NCBI GenBank assembly: GCA_018380885.1
Contig: JAGZSY010000033.1
Span: forward strand, 1 to 64,000
Source of the DNA: Enterocloster asparagiformis
GTDB taxonomy: Bacteria; Bacillota; Clostridia; Lachnospirales; Lachnospiraceae
Direction: 5' to 3'
Length of the DNA: 64,000 nucleotides
This document shows positions 15,409-22,844 of this stretch, one piece after another. The notes beneath the pieces are model-generated. The model made no database searches and was not told the DNA's origin. It was given only the letters and a program-made list of their open reading frames with translations. The position numbers and the translations under genes are program-made. Within the stretch, counting starts at the first letter, position 1. The number at the start of each line of letters is the position of its first letter.

Positions 15409-16638
15409 ATGAAAAAGAGGATAGCGGTATTGCTGGCAGCGGCCATGATGGCGTCGATGACAGCCGGATGCGCCGGCTCCGGCCAGGAGGCCAAGGCCAC
15501 GGCAGCCGGAACCGAGGCCGCCGGGGGGCAGGCAGGGGAGAGCGGAGCACAGGCGGAAACAGACTCCGGAAACACGCCGATCCGCATCGGCGTGGCGGCG
15601 CCTATCACGGGCAACAGCGCGGAGTACGGCAAGGGGTTCCAGGTGGCGGCCCAGATGGCGGCCGAGGCGGTCAACGCGGCGGGCGGCGTGAAGGGAAGGC
15701 CCATTGAGATGGTGGTCAAGGACAGCAAGGGGGACGCCAAGGAGAGCGCGGACGTGGCCAGAATCTTCTGCGAGGAGGAGGACATTGTGGCGGTGATCGG
15801 CGACTTCAGCAGCTCCAGCTGTATGGCCAGCGCGCCCATTTACCAGGAAAAGGGTCTGGTGCAGATATCCCCCAGCGCTTCCCACCCGGATTTCGCCAAG
15901 ATGGGCGACTACATGTTCGGCGTGGTGGGACGCCAGGACGACGAGGGCCCGTTTATGGCCAAGTACATGGCCAAAAAGTACATCGGAGCCAGCAGTGTGG
16001 GCGTGATTTTCATGAACAACGACTGGGGCGTGGTTACCTCCGAGAATTTCAAGCAGGCCTGCGAGGAGAGCGGCGTCACCGTGACGGCCACGGAGAGCTT
16101 TATCGAGGGTGAAAAGGACTTTAACGCCGTGATCAGCAAGGTGCGCCAGACCGACCCGGACGCCCTGTGCTTAATCACCCAGTACAACGAGGCGGCCATC
16201 ATCTCCAAGCAGGTCAAGCAGGCGGGCTGGGACGTGCAGATCATGGGCGCGGGCGCCATGTACTCGGATCAGCTGATCCAGCTGGGCGGAGCCGACGTGG
16301 AAGGTCTGATCGCGGAGTCCCCGTTTATCATCGAGGAGAGCGATCCCAAGGCCATGGAGTTTGCCACTGAGTTTGAGAAGCGCGCGGGCTTTAAGCCCAA
16401 CATCCAGGCGGCCAGCGCCTACGACACGGCTATGCTGGTGGCGGACGCCATCGGGCGGGCCGCGGAGGTTTCCCGCAGCGCGGTGCGGGATGCACTGGCG
16501 GATACGGACAACTTTATGGGCATCACCGGCCCCATCACCTTCACGGAGGACGGCGACGTGCACCGGAAATACCGGGTGATGGCGATCCAGGACGGCAAGT
16601 GGGTGGCTCTGACCGGGTACGACTATTACGACGAATAA
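15409..16638 (+). CDS. LivJ/LivK-type substrate-binding lipoprotein
   Basis: Periplasmic-binding-protein-like receptor (type 1 fold) of the branched-chain amino acid (HAAT) ABC class, 409 residues. A lipoprotein signal peptide ends at MTAGCAGS (Cys ~21). A low-complexity Ala/Gly/Glu spacer to residue ~60 follows, and then the mature domain begins PIRIGVAAPITGNSAEYGKGF. VSPSAS-like (ISPSASHP) and YDTAMLVADAIGRA segments are family-typical. Ligands of this class include leucine, other amino acids, amides and urea, so the true substrate is open. It is set apart from the permease genes by a hairpin terminator, which would give excess binding protein. Confidence 0.9.
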   Translation: MKKRIAVLLAAAMMASMTAGCAGSGQEAKATAAGTEAAGGQAGESGAQAETDSGNTPIRIGVAAPITGNSAEYGKGFQVAAQMAAEAVNAAGGVKGRPIEMVVKDSKGDAKESADVARIFCEEEDIVAVIGDFSSSSCMASAPIYQEKGLVQISPSASHPDFAKMGDYMFGVVGRQDDEGPFMAKYMAKKYIGASSVGVIFMNNDWGVVTSENFKQACEESGVTVTATESFIEGEKDFNAVISKVRQTDPDALCLITQYNEAAIISKQVKQAGWDVQIMGAGAMYSDQLIQLGGADVEGLIAESPFIIEESDPKAMEFATEFEKRAGFKPNIQAASAYDTAMLVADAIGRAAEVSRSAVRDALADTDNFMGITGPITFTEDGDVHRKYRVMAIQDGKWVALTGYDYYDE

Positions 16639-16709
16639 ATCTGTCTGCGGTAATTCCCGGCTCTGCCAAACGCGCGGGTCTGTGAACCGCAAATCCATCT
16701 GACAACCGG

Positions 16710-16741
16710 AAAAAGGCAATGCCAGCGCGCCTTGCCTTTTT
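16710..16741 (+). terminator. Intra-operon terminator/attenuator after the binding-protein gene
   Basis: AAAAAGGCAA (16710-16719) pairs perfectly with TTGCCTTTTT (16732-16741) over a 12-base loop. It lies between the binding protein and permease genes and probably sets a high ratio of receptor to transporter. Confidence 0.75.
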
Positions 16742-16784
16742 CTATACCCTAAATTCGAGAAAATTGTAAAAAAGAGGGAAAAGT

Positions 16785-17660
16785 ATGTATCTTTTGGAAC
16801 AAATTTTGAACGGCGTCTGCCAGGGCATGATCTATGCGCTGATGGCCATCGGCTACAGCACCATCGTGGGCGTGACCGGCCTGGTGACCTTTGCCTACGG
16901 CGAGGTGGTGATGATCGGGGCATTTTCCGCCTACTATTGTTTTGAATTTTTCGGGGCCCATCTGGTTCCCGCCCTGCTGGCAGGATTTCTGATGTCCGGC
17001 CTGGGCGGCGTGGTGATCCACAAGGTCTGCTATGAGCACTTCTTCGACGCGCCCCGCCACATCTCCCTGATCTGCACCATCGGCATGAGCATGCTGCTCA
17101 AGAACCTGGCGCAGATCGTGTTCGGGAGCCAGGTGAAGGGCATGCCCACCTTTTTCGGCGGCAGGTTCATCTCCCTGGGGGGAATCCGCATCTCCTTCCT
17201 CCAGCTGCTGATCTTCGGCCTGGTGATCGGTCTCTCGGCGGCCCTGAGCATTTTCCTGAACAGGACCAAGACCGGCATGACCCTGCGCAGCGTGTCCCAG
17301 GATAAAAAGGCCGCGGCCCTGGTGGGCATCGACGTGGAGCGGTCCACCATGACCGGAAATGTGCTGGGCTGCGCCCTGGGGGGCGTGGGCGGCGTGCTGC
17401 TGGGAATTTATTACGGCACCATCGTTCCCACCATGGGCGGCACGGTGGGCATGAAAGCCTTCAGCGCCTCAGTGCTGGGCGGATTGACGGACGTGGCTGG
17501 GGCCGCCGTCGGCGGGCTGCTCATCGGAATCTGCGAAAATATCGGGATCATGTTCATGACGACCGGGCTCCGGGACGCCATCGCCTTTGTGTTCCTGATC
17601 CTGGTGCTCCTGGTGAAGCCCCAGGGGCTGTTCGGTCGAAAAGGAGGAATCAAGCTATGA
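16785..17660 (+). CDS. livH: LivH-type ABC permease
   Basis: Inner-membrane permease of 291 residues with about eight hydrophobic segments. The family motif GYSTIVGVTGLVTFAYGEVVMIGAF is split around residues 22-47, and GLRSVSQDKKAAALVGID-type text (LRSVSQDKKAAALVGID) lies near 165-185 at the coupling loop, followed by GAAVGGLLIGICEN. It pairs with LivM downstream, with a 4-base overlap (ATGA). The gene symbol reflects family, not proven leucine transport. Confidence 0.9.
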   Translation: MYLLEQILNGVCQGMIYALMAIGYSTIVGVTGLVTFAYGEVVMIGAFSAYYCFEFFGAHLVPALLAGFLMSGLGGVVIHKVCYEHFFDAPRHISLICTIGMSMLLKNLAQIVFGSQVKGMPTFFGGRFISLGGIRISFLQLLIFGLVIGLSAALSIFLNRTKTGMTLRSVSQDKKAAALVGIDVERSTMTGNVLGCALGGVGGVLLGIYYGTIVPTMGGTVGMKAFSASVLGGLTDVAGAAVGGLLIGICENIGIMFMTTGLRDAIAFVFLILVLLVKPQGLFGRKGGIKL

Positions 17661-18643
17661 TGGAATGGATCAAAGGCCGCCAAAGGGCGGTTCTGGCAGC
17701 CCTGGGGCTGGCGCTGCTTCTGCTGCCCGCTGTGGTGCACAGCAGCTATCTGCTGGGGATTTTAATCCGTATCCTGCTGTACACCATGCTGGCCGGGTCC
17801 CTGAATATGATCAACGGGTACTCCGGGCAGATGAACTTAGGCCATGCGGGCCTGTACTGCATCGGCTCCTACACGGCCGGAATCCTGGCCGTGAAGTACC
17901 ACATAGGGTTCATCCCGCTGCTCCTGATCAGCGGGTTTGTGACCGCCCTGTTCGGATTCCTGGTCAGTCTGCCCACCATCAAGCTGGCGGGCGTGTACCT
18001 GGCCATCGTGACCATCGGGTTCTCGGAGATCACCCGCCTGGTGGCCCTGAACTGGACCGGGCTCACGGGGGGCCCAATGGGGATCAAGGGAATCCCCAGG
18101 CCTGTGATCTTCGGGTTTAAGCTCTCAGAGCCGGTGCATTTTTACTACTGCGCCCTGGCGCTGGCGGCCCTTGTGCTGTTCATGATGCGCAGGGTGGTCC
18201 GCTCCCGGATCGGCCGTGCCTGGATCGCCATCCGCGAGGATCAGACCGCTGCCTCCTTCCTGGGCGTGAATACCAGGCGGTTTAAATCCTTAAACTTCAG
18301 CTTCGGCGCCTTTATCGCCGGGATGGCCGGCTGCTTTGCGGCCTACTACTATCAGTTCATTTCCTCGGACATGTTCTCCATGGACGAGGGCTTCAACATC
18401 CTGGCCATGGTGATCATCGGCGGCCAGGGCACCCTGATCGGCCCGGTGGCCGGCTCCCTGGTGGTGAACACCATCACCGAGGTGTTCCGGTTTGCCGCGG
18501 ACTACCGCATGGTGATGTACGCGGTCCTGATCATTGTGATGATGTGGTTCAGGCCCCAGGGGCTGGTGGGCGCATCCAACAGCGTGTTTGCGGTCAAACG
18601 GGCCGGGCGCGGCGGGAAAAAGACCGGGAGGGACGGAAAATGA
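17657..18643 (+). CDS. livM: LivM-type ABC permease
   Basis: Second membrane subunit, 328 residues. It has the hallmark LNMINGYSGQMNLGHAGLYCIG near residue 48, GVYLAIVTIGFSEITRLVALNWTGLTGGPMGI around 112-140 and RIGRAWIAIREDQTAASFLGVNTRRFK near 185-210. The C-terminal ~20 residues are rich in Arg/Lys/Gly. It overlaps livH and livG by 4 bases each, so the subunits are translationally coupled. Confidence 0.9.
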   Translation: MMEWIKGRQRAVLAALGLALLLLPAVVHSSYLLGILIRILLYTMLAGSLNMINGYSGQMNLGHAGLYCIGSYTAGILAVKYHIGFIPLLLISGFVTALFGFLVSLPTIKLAGVYLAIVTIGFSEITRLVALNWTGLTGGPMGIKGIPRPVIFGFKLSEPVHFYYCALALAALVLFMMRRVVRSRIGRAWIAIREDQTAASFLGVNTRRFKSLNFSFGAFIAGMAGCFAAYYYQFISSDMFSMDEGFNILAMVIIGGQGTLIGPVAGSLVVNTITEVFRFAADYRMVMYAVLIIVMMWFRPQGLVGASNSVFAVKRAGRGGKKTGRDGK

Positions 18644-19407
18644 CCATATTGGAGACAAAACAGGTTTGTATGTATTTCGGGGGCCTAAAGGCGGTGGAGC
18701 AGGTTGATATGCAGGTGGAGAAGGGGGAGATTTTCGGCGTGATCGGGCCCAACGGAGCCGGAAAGACCACGTTCTTCAACGTGTGCTCCGGGAATTATGT
18801 GGCCACCCGCGGCGACGTGTTCCTGAAGGGGGAGCGGATCACCGGCGTGCGCCCGGAGCAGATTGCGGCGAAGGGCATGGCCAGGACCTTCCAGAATATC
18901 AAGCTGTTCAACAACATGAGCGTGCTGGACAACATCAAAATCGGCTTTCACATGCACACGAAAACACAGCTCTGGGACGCGATTTTCCACACAAAGGCCT
19001 ATCGGGCCGACGAGGAGGCGGTGGAGCGCCAGGGCATGGAGCTGCTTGAGATGGTGGGACTGGGCCAGTACGCCAAAACCAAGGCGGGCAACCTGGCCTA
19101 CGGCACCCAGCGCAAGGTGGAGATCGCCAGGGCGCTGGCAATGAAGCCGGAAATCCTTCTGTTGGACGAACCGGCGGCGGGGATGAACCCCAATGAGACC
19201 ATGCAGCTTCTGGGCTTTATCAAGATGCTAAACGGCATGGGCTACACCATCGTGGTCATCGAGCACGACATGAAATTCATCATGAACCTGTGCAGCCGGA
19301 TCATGGTGCTGAATTACGGAAAAAAGCTTTTCTCCGGCACGCCGGAGGAAGTGAAGAACAACGACGAAGTGATTGAGGCGTATTTCGGCAAGCCGATTGC
19401 CGTTTAA
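18640..19407 (+). CDS. livG: LivG-type ABC ATPase
   Basis: ATPase subunit of 255 residues. It has Walker A GPNGAGKTTFF at about residue 36, a Q-loop in ARTFQNIKLFNNM, the ABC signature LAYGTQRKVEIARAL (a LivG-typical degenerate signature) near 152, Walker B ILLLDEPAAGMNP near 170 and the switch histidine in VVIEHDMKF. ATG 18640 overlaps the livM stop (ATGA); an upstream in-frame start would lie inside livM. Confidence 0.92.
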   Translation: MTILETKQVCMYFGGLKAVEQVDMQVEKGEIFGVIGPNGAGKTTFFNVCSGNYVATRGDVFLKGERITGVRPEQIAAKGMARTFQNIKLFNNMSVLDNIKIGFHMHTKTQLWDAIFHTKAYRADEEAVERQGMELLEMVGLGQYAKTKAGNLAYGTQRKVEIARALAMKPEILLLDEPAAGMNPNETMQLLGFIKMLNGMGYTIVVIEHDMKFIMNLCSRIMVLNYGKKLFSGTPEEVKNNDEVIEAYFGKPIAV

Positions 19408-19419
19408 GGGGGGAACATC

Positions 19420-20130
19420 ATGCTGAAAATAGAGAATCTTTCGGTGGATTACGGAAATATCTCGGCGCTTCGGGGCATCAGCCTGGAGGTGAGGGAAAAT
19501 CAGATCGTGTCCCTGATCGGGGCCAACGGCGCGGGCAAGACCACCACGCTGATGGCGGTCTCCGGCCTGGCGGCCAAGTCGGGCGGCACCGTCACCTTCG
19601 GGGGCGAGGACATCACCGGGGAGAAGGCCAGCCGCATCGTGCGCAGAGGCATCTGCCATGTGCCGGAGGGGCGTCATATTTTCCCGCGGATGACCGTGGA
19701 GGAGAACCTGGTGGCGGGCAGCTTCGGCGACCGGGCCATCTCAAAGGCCAGGGTGCGGGAGAAGGTGGAGGAGATGTACGGCCTGTTTCCGCGCCTGAAG
19801 GAGCGCCGGGGGCAGATGGGCGGAACCCTGTCCGGCGGAGAGCAGCAGATGCTGGCCATCGCCAGGGGGCTGATGTTCGATCCCAGGCTGGTCATGTTCG
19901 ACGAGCCCTCCATGGGGCTGGCCCCCATCATCGTGGAGGAAATCTTCGGGCTGATCTTAAAGATCAAGGAGATGGGCAAGACCATTCTGCTGATCGAGCA
20001 GAACGCCAGCATGGCGCTGCAGATCGCGGACTGGGGTTATGTGCTGGAGACAGGCGAGATCACCCTGCAGGGCAGGGGAAGCGACCTGCTGGCGGATGAG
20101 AACGTAAAAAAGGCGTATCTTGGAATATAA
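19420..20130 (+). CDS. livF: LivF-type ABC ATPase
   Basis: Second ATPase, 236 residues. It has Walker A GANGAGKTTTLMAVSGL near residue 34, the LivF-typical CHVPEGRHIFPRMTVEENL near 84, signature LSGGEQQMLAIARGLM near 138, Walker B LVMFDEPSMGLAP near 158 and LLIEQNASMAL near 187. It follows livG by 12 bases behind AAGGGGGGAAC and completes a five-part HAAT importer. Confidence 0.93.
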   Translation: MLKIENLSVDYGNISALRGISLEVRENQIVSLIGANGAGKTTTLMAVSGLAAKSGGTVTFGGEDITGEKASRIVRRGICHVPEGRHIFPRMTVEENLVAGSFGDRAISKARVREKVEEMYGLFPRLKERRGQMGGTLSGGEQQMLAIARGLMFDPRLVMFDEPSMGLAPIIVEEIFGLILKIKEMGKTILLIEQNASMALQIADWGYVLETGEITLQGRGSDLLADENVKKAYLGI

Positions 20131-20144
20131 AGGAGGAAAAAGCG

Positions 20145-21977
20145 GTGAGACAGGAGCGGAACATGGTGATTCTCGGCATGGGTTATCTCATGGAGTACAT
20201 ATCCCCTTGCTATCGGCATATGCTGGGGGAGGCCGCAGGGCGCTGCATAACGGCGGTGACGGCGGATGAGGCGGACCTGCCCAGAAAGCGGGAAACGTTT
20301 GAGTTCCCGGTGGTGTTAAACGACAATCTCGGCGCGCTGGAGGAAAAGCGGCCGCAGATCATCCTTTTTGCGCCTCCGCCCTCGGTGGCTCCGGGGCTGA
20401 CGGAGGAGGTGCTGGTCCCTTATTACCGGAAGGTGCGGGACCGCGGGGAAAAACTGCCGGTGCTATACGCGTTTCCGCCCAAGCCCGAGGGTAGCTATTA
20501 TCTGGAAAAACTTGGAAATGATGTGCAGGTGGTGAATATTCTCCCCAACATGGTGAGCCGGATCGCCGGGGAGAACTTGCAGGGCGAGGGCCTGACCTAC
20601 CTGACCTTCCCGGAGCATTCCCGGTGGGCGGATGAGGAGCGGGCGTATCTGGAGGACTTTTTCTCACCCCTGGGGGGCTGCATCGAGGTGAAGCCGGCCC
20701 ATGTGATGCAGATGCTGGCAGGAACCGTGACGGTGCACAACTGTTCGGAGATCATTCTGGCCATCTCCGACGCGCTGGAGCGCAGCGGGAACCCGGTGGA
20801 CTTCCACCGCATCGCCGGGGCTATGCGGGCCTACCATCAGAAAAAGTGGTCCTATTATCCCGCGGGGAGCACGCCCTGCGGGGAGGACGAGGTGGAGCCG
20901 GGACTCTTTGCCGCGCTGCGCAAGGTGGCCTTTCACTGGTTCACGGGCATCTATGAATTTTATCTGGATTCGGGCATGGACGAGACCACGGCCTCGCGCA
21001 TCCTTGTGTCCCTGATGGATTTGCATCTGCACCTGCACCAGCGGGAGGACCGGGCCGTCATCGAGGCAAACGGAATCCGGCACGCCACCAAAGGCGGGGT
21101 GTTGGAAAAGGGCTGCATGGTGTTCGCCGCCCAGGTGGAGCGGGAGCTGGCCAGGACCTTTGAGGAGTGGCCGGATGTGCGGCTCTCCGACCAGTGGTGT
21201 TCCTGGCTGGAACAGCAGGCCTACTCCGTCACCGCCCAGGTGGCGGACCACAGCAGAAATCTGGCGGGAGCCCAGGGCGGCCGCTTTGCGGTGGAGCACC
21301 ACGCGGTGATGTTCGGGCTCATGGCGCGGGCGGTTCTGGACGTGTGCGGGGACTCGGGCCGGGAGCTGGTGAAGGCGGGCACCGAGCACTATGCCCACGG
21401 CAGAGGGCAGAGGATGCGCCTGCGCTGCCTGCGGGACGGCAATCCCACGGACATGATCCACTATATGGCCTACGGGGAGTGGGTTCCGGAGCCGGGCACC
21501 ATGGAGATAAGGACCCGCCAGAAGTCGCCGGTCAACCGTACGCTGGTGGTCCGCTGCCCGTGGAAGACGGCTTGGAAGAAGTACGGCCTGATGGACTACG
21601 CCAGGCACTACTGCGATTACGCGGACTTCGCGCTGGTGAAGGGGTTTGACCCGGGATTGGCGCTGGACATGGACAGCTGGATGGCCAGGGGAGACGAGGG
21701 CTGCGGGTTCACCTGGAACGGGGCGGACCTGGACGGGGCGGCTGAGGCCGAGATCGCCAGGGTGAAGGAACAGAACCGGCAAGGCGGCGTGCTGGACTGG
21801 GAGTACCACACGGCGCACATGTATTTCGCGTTCTGTCAGGTGCTGGAGGAAAAGCTGGACGCCGAGAGCCGCGGACAGGTGATATCCACCGTGAGGGGAG
21901 AGTTTAAAGAGCGCTTCGGAGCCGCGGCCCTGGACACAGTGGACGCGTATGCGGGGACGGATTTTTTCACCATATAG
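20145..21977 (+). CDS. Fusion: P5C-reductase-like dehydrogenase + ATC hydrolase-like domain
   Basis: A 610-residue fusion. Residues 1-~340 resemble pyrroline-5-carboxylate reductase: a Rossmann start (VILGMGYLMEYI), VNILPNMVSRIAG near 130-142, QMLAGTVTVHNCSE near 189-202, and the late RHATKGGVLEKG loop near 312-323 that corresponds to the family's SPGGTT loop. Residues ~380-610 resemble L-2-amino-thiazoline-4-carboxylate hydrolase (PF14196 type): EHHAVMFGLMARAV, HGRGQRMRLRCL, WKKYGLMDYARHYCDYADFALVKGF and FTWNGADLD. GTG 20145 sits 8 bases after AGGAGG, directly behind livF, so it is in the transporter operon. A role in opening and reducing an imported ring compound (thiazoline or pyrroline type) is inferred. 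Substrate and reaction are unknown. Confidence 0.72.
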   Translation: MRQERNMVILGMGYLMEYISPCYRHMLGEAAGRCITAVTADEADLPRKRETFEFPVVLNDNLGALEEKRPQIILFAPPPSVAPGLTEEVLVPYYRKVRDRGEKLPVLYAFPPKPEGSYYLEKLGNDVQVVNILPNMVSRIAGENLQGEGLTYLTFPEHSRWADEERAYLEDFFSPLGGCIEVKPAHVMQMLAGTVTVHNCSEIILAISDALERSGNPVDFHRIAGAMRAYHQKKWSYYPAGSTPCGEDEVEPGLFAALRKVAFHWFTGIYEFYLDSGMDETTASRILVSLMDLHLHLHQREDRAVIEANGIRHATKGGVLEKGCMVFAAQVERELARTFEEWPDVRLSDQWCSWLEQQAYSVTAQVADHSRNLAGAQGGRFAVEHHAVMFGLMARAVLDVCGDSGRELVKAGTEHYAHGRGQRMRLRCLRDGNPTDMIHYMAYGEWVPEPGTMEIRTRQKSPVNRTLVVRCPWKTAWKKYGLMDYARHYCDYADFALVKGFDPGLALDMDSWMARGDEGCGFTWNGADLDGAAEAEIARVKEQNRQGGVLDWEYHTAHMYFAFCQVLEEKLDAESRGQVISTVRGEFKERFGAAALDTVDAYAGTDFFTI

Positions 21978-22090
21978 AACGAGAACGGCGTATTCTTCAG
22001 AATGCGGAGGCCGCGGCTGCCCGCGGGGCAAAAGCCGCGGGGGCGGCCGCGCTGAAACGGCGGCAGGTGAGTATTGCCTGAAATATGGGT

Positions 22091-22119
22091 TTGACAGACT
22101 GTCCTGGGGAAACTATAAT
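22091..22119 (+). promoter_or_regulatory. Consensus promoter of the HicB-like gene
   Basis: TTGACA (22091-22096), 17 bases, TATAAT (22114-22119), a perfect sigma-A promoter. The leader holds a small UUCG-loop hairpin at 22128-22143. Confidence 0.8.
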
Positions 22120-22183
22120 AGACTGCGGAGGGCTTCGGCCTTCGGAAACAGCGATTATAGAGAAACAACAGGAGATAGAGATT

Positions 22184-22459
22184 ATGACCTTTACTTACCC
22201 CGCGGTTTTTACACCGCATAAAGAGGACGGCGGCTACCACGCGTCCTTTCCCGACCTGGAGTGCTGCGAGGCGGACGGCCCGGACCTGGAGGATGCCATC
22301 GAGGCGGCCAGGGATGCAGCCTACAACTGGCTTAACCTGGAGTGGGAGGAGGGCGGGGATTTCCCCGGACAGACCCACGTGGAGGACATCGTCCTGGAGG
22401 AGGGCAGCTTTGCCAGACAGATTATGGTGCGGCTGAAGCTGATGCCGGACAACGATTAA
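22184..22459 (+). CDS. HicB-like protein without HicA
   Basis: A 91-residue protein of the HicB antitoxin fold: FTYPAVFTPHKEDGGYHASFPDLECCEADGPDLEDAIEAA (shown here only by its parts FTYPAVF, GGYHASFPDL and DLEDAIEAARDA) followed by an acidic stretch. The usual C-terminal DNA-binding HTH/RHH part is missing or very short, and no HicA-like gene (about 60-80 residues with GSHH) is adjacent, so this is an orphan. ATG 22184 follows CAGGAGATAGAG. It has its own perfect promoter and terminator. It could be an antitoxin remnant or a stand-alone RNase-H-fold protein. Confidence 0.78.
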   Translation: MTFTYPAVFTPHKEDGGYHASFPDLECCEADGPDLEDAIEAARDAAYNWLNLEWEEGGDFPGQTHVEDIVLEEGSFARQIMVRLKLMPDND

Positions 22460-22537
22460 GCGGCCGTGTGGCGGGGCCTGCGCTTCCACGCACTGCGCGC
22501 GGATGAAACGATGAGATGAGACAGAATCAAGATTGAG

Positions 22538-22585
22538 AAGGCCCGGAGGGCTGCGCCGGTTGGCGCGGTGTTCCGGGCCTTTTTG
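22538..22585 (+). terminator. Terminator after the HicB-like gene
   Basis: AAGGCCCGGA (22538-22547) pairs with TCCGGGCCTT (22572-22581) and is followed by T. Confidence 0.8.
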
Positions 22586-22599
22586 CCGCGGTATTAATG

Positions 22600-22844
22600 T
22601 GCAGGTTGCACAAACAGATCGCGGGAGAAGGGCGCGTATCATAAATAATAGTGAAAAACGCCGTCATATTGCCGAAATGAAAAATAAAGTATAATTTAAT
22701 ATTGATTATTTTAAATTAATTTATTAATATATAATTAATCAAATTAATTTGTAATTAATTTTTCCGCGGAGATGGTTTTACCGAAATTCCGGCGCGGGGC
22801 GGCGTCATGAACCGGTCGGCACCGGGCGAGAGAGGAGCTCACGT
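22600..22844. promoter_or_regulatory. AT-rich control region of the D-amino-acid operon
   Basis: About 100 bases (22640-22760) are strikingly AT-rich in a GC-rich genome and are packed with TTAAT repeats and short palindromes, including CAAATTAATTTG (22740-22751). A TATAAT lies at 22690-22695 with only a weak -35. This is a likely binding region for the XRE-cupin regulator encoded at the end of the cluster, which is inference. The rest of the gap holds the terminator and an SD before 22845. Confidence 0.45.

Noticed and set aside
22460..22530. hicA toxin gene next to the HicB-like gene
   Set aside because: No frame of suitable length or GSHH-like motif on either strand.
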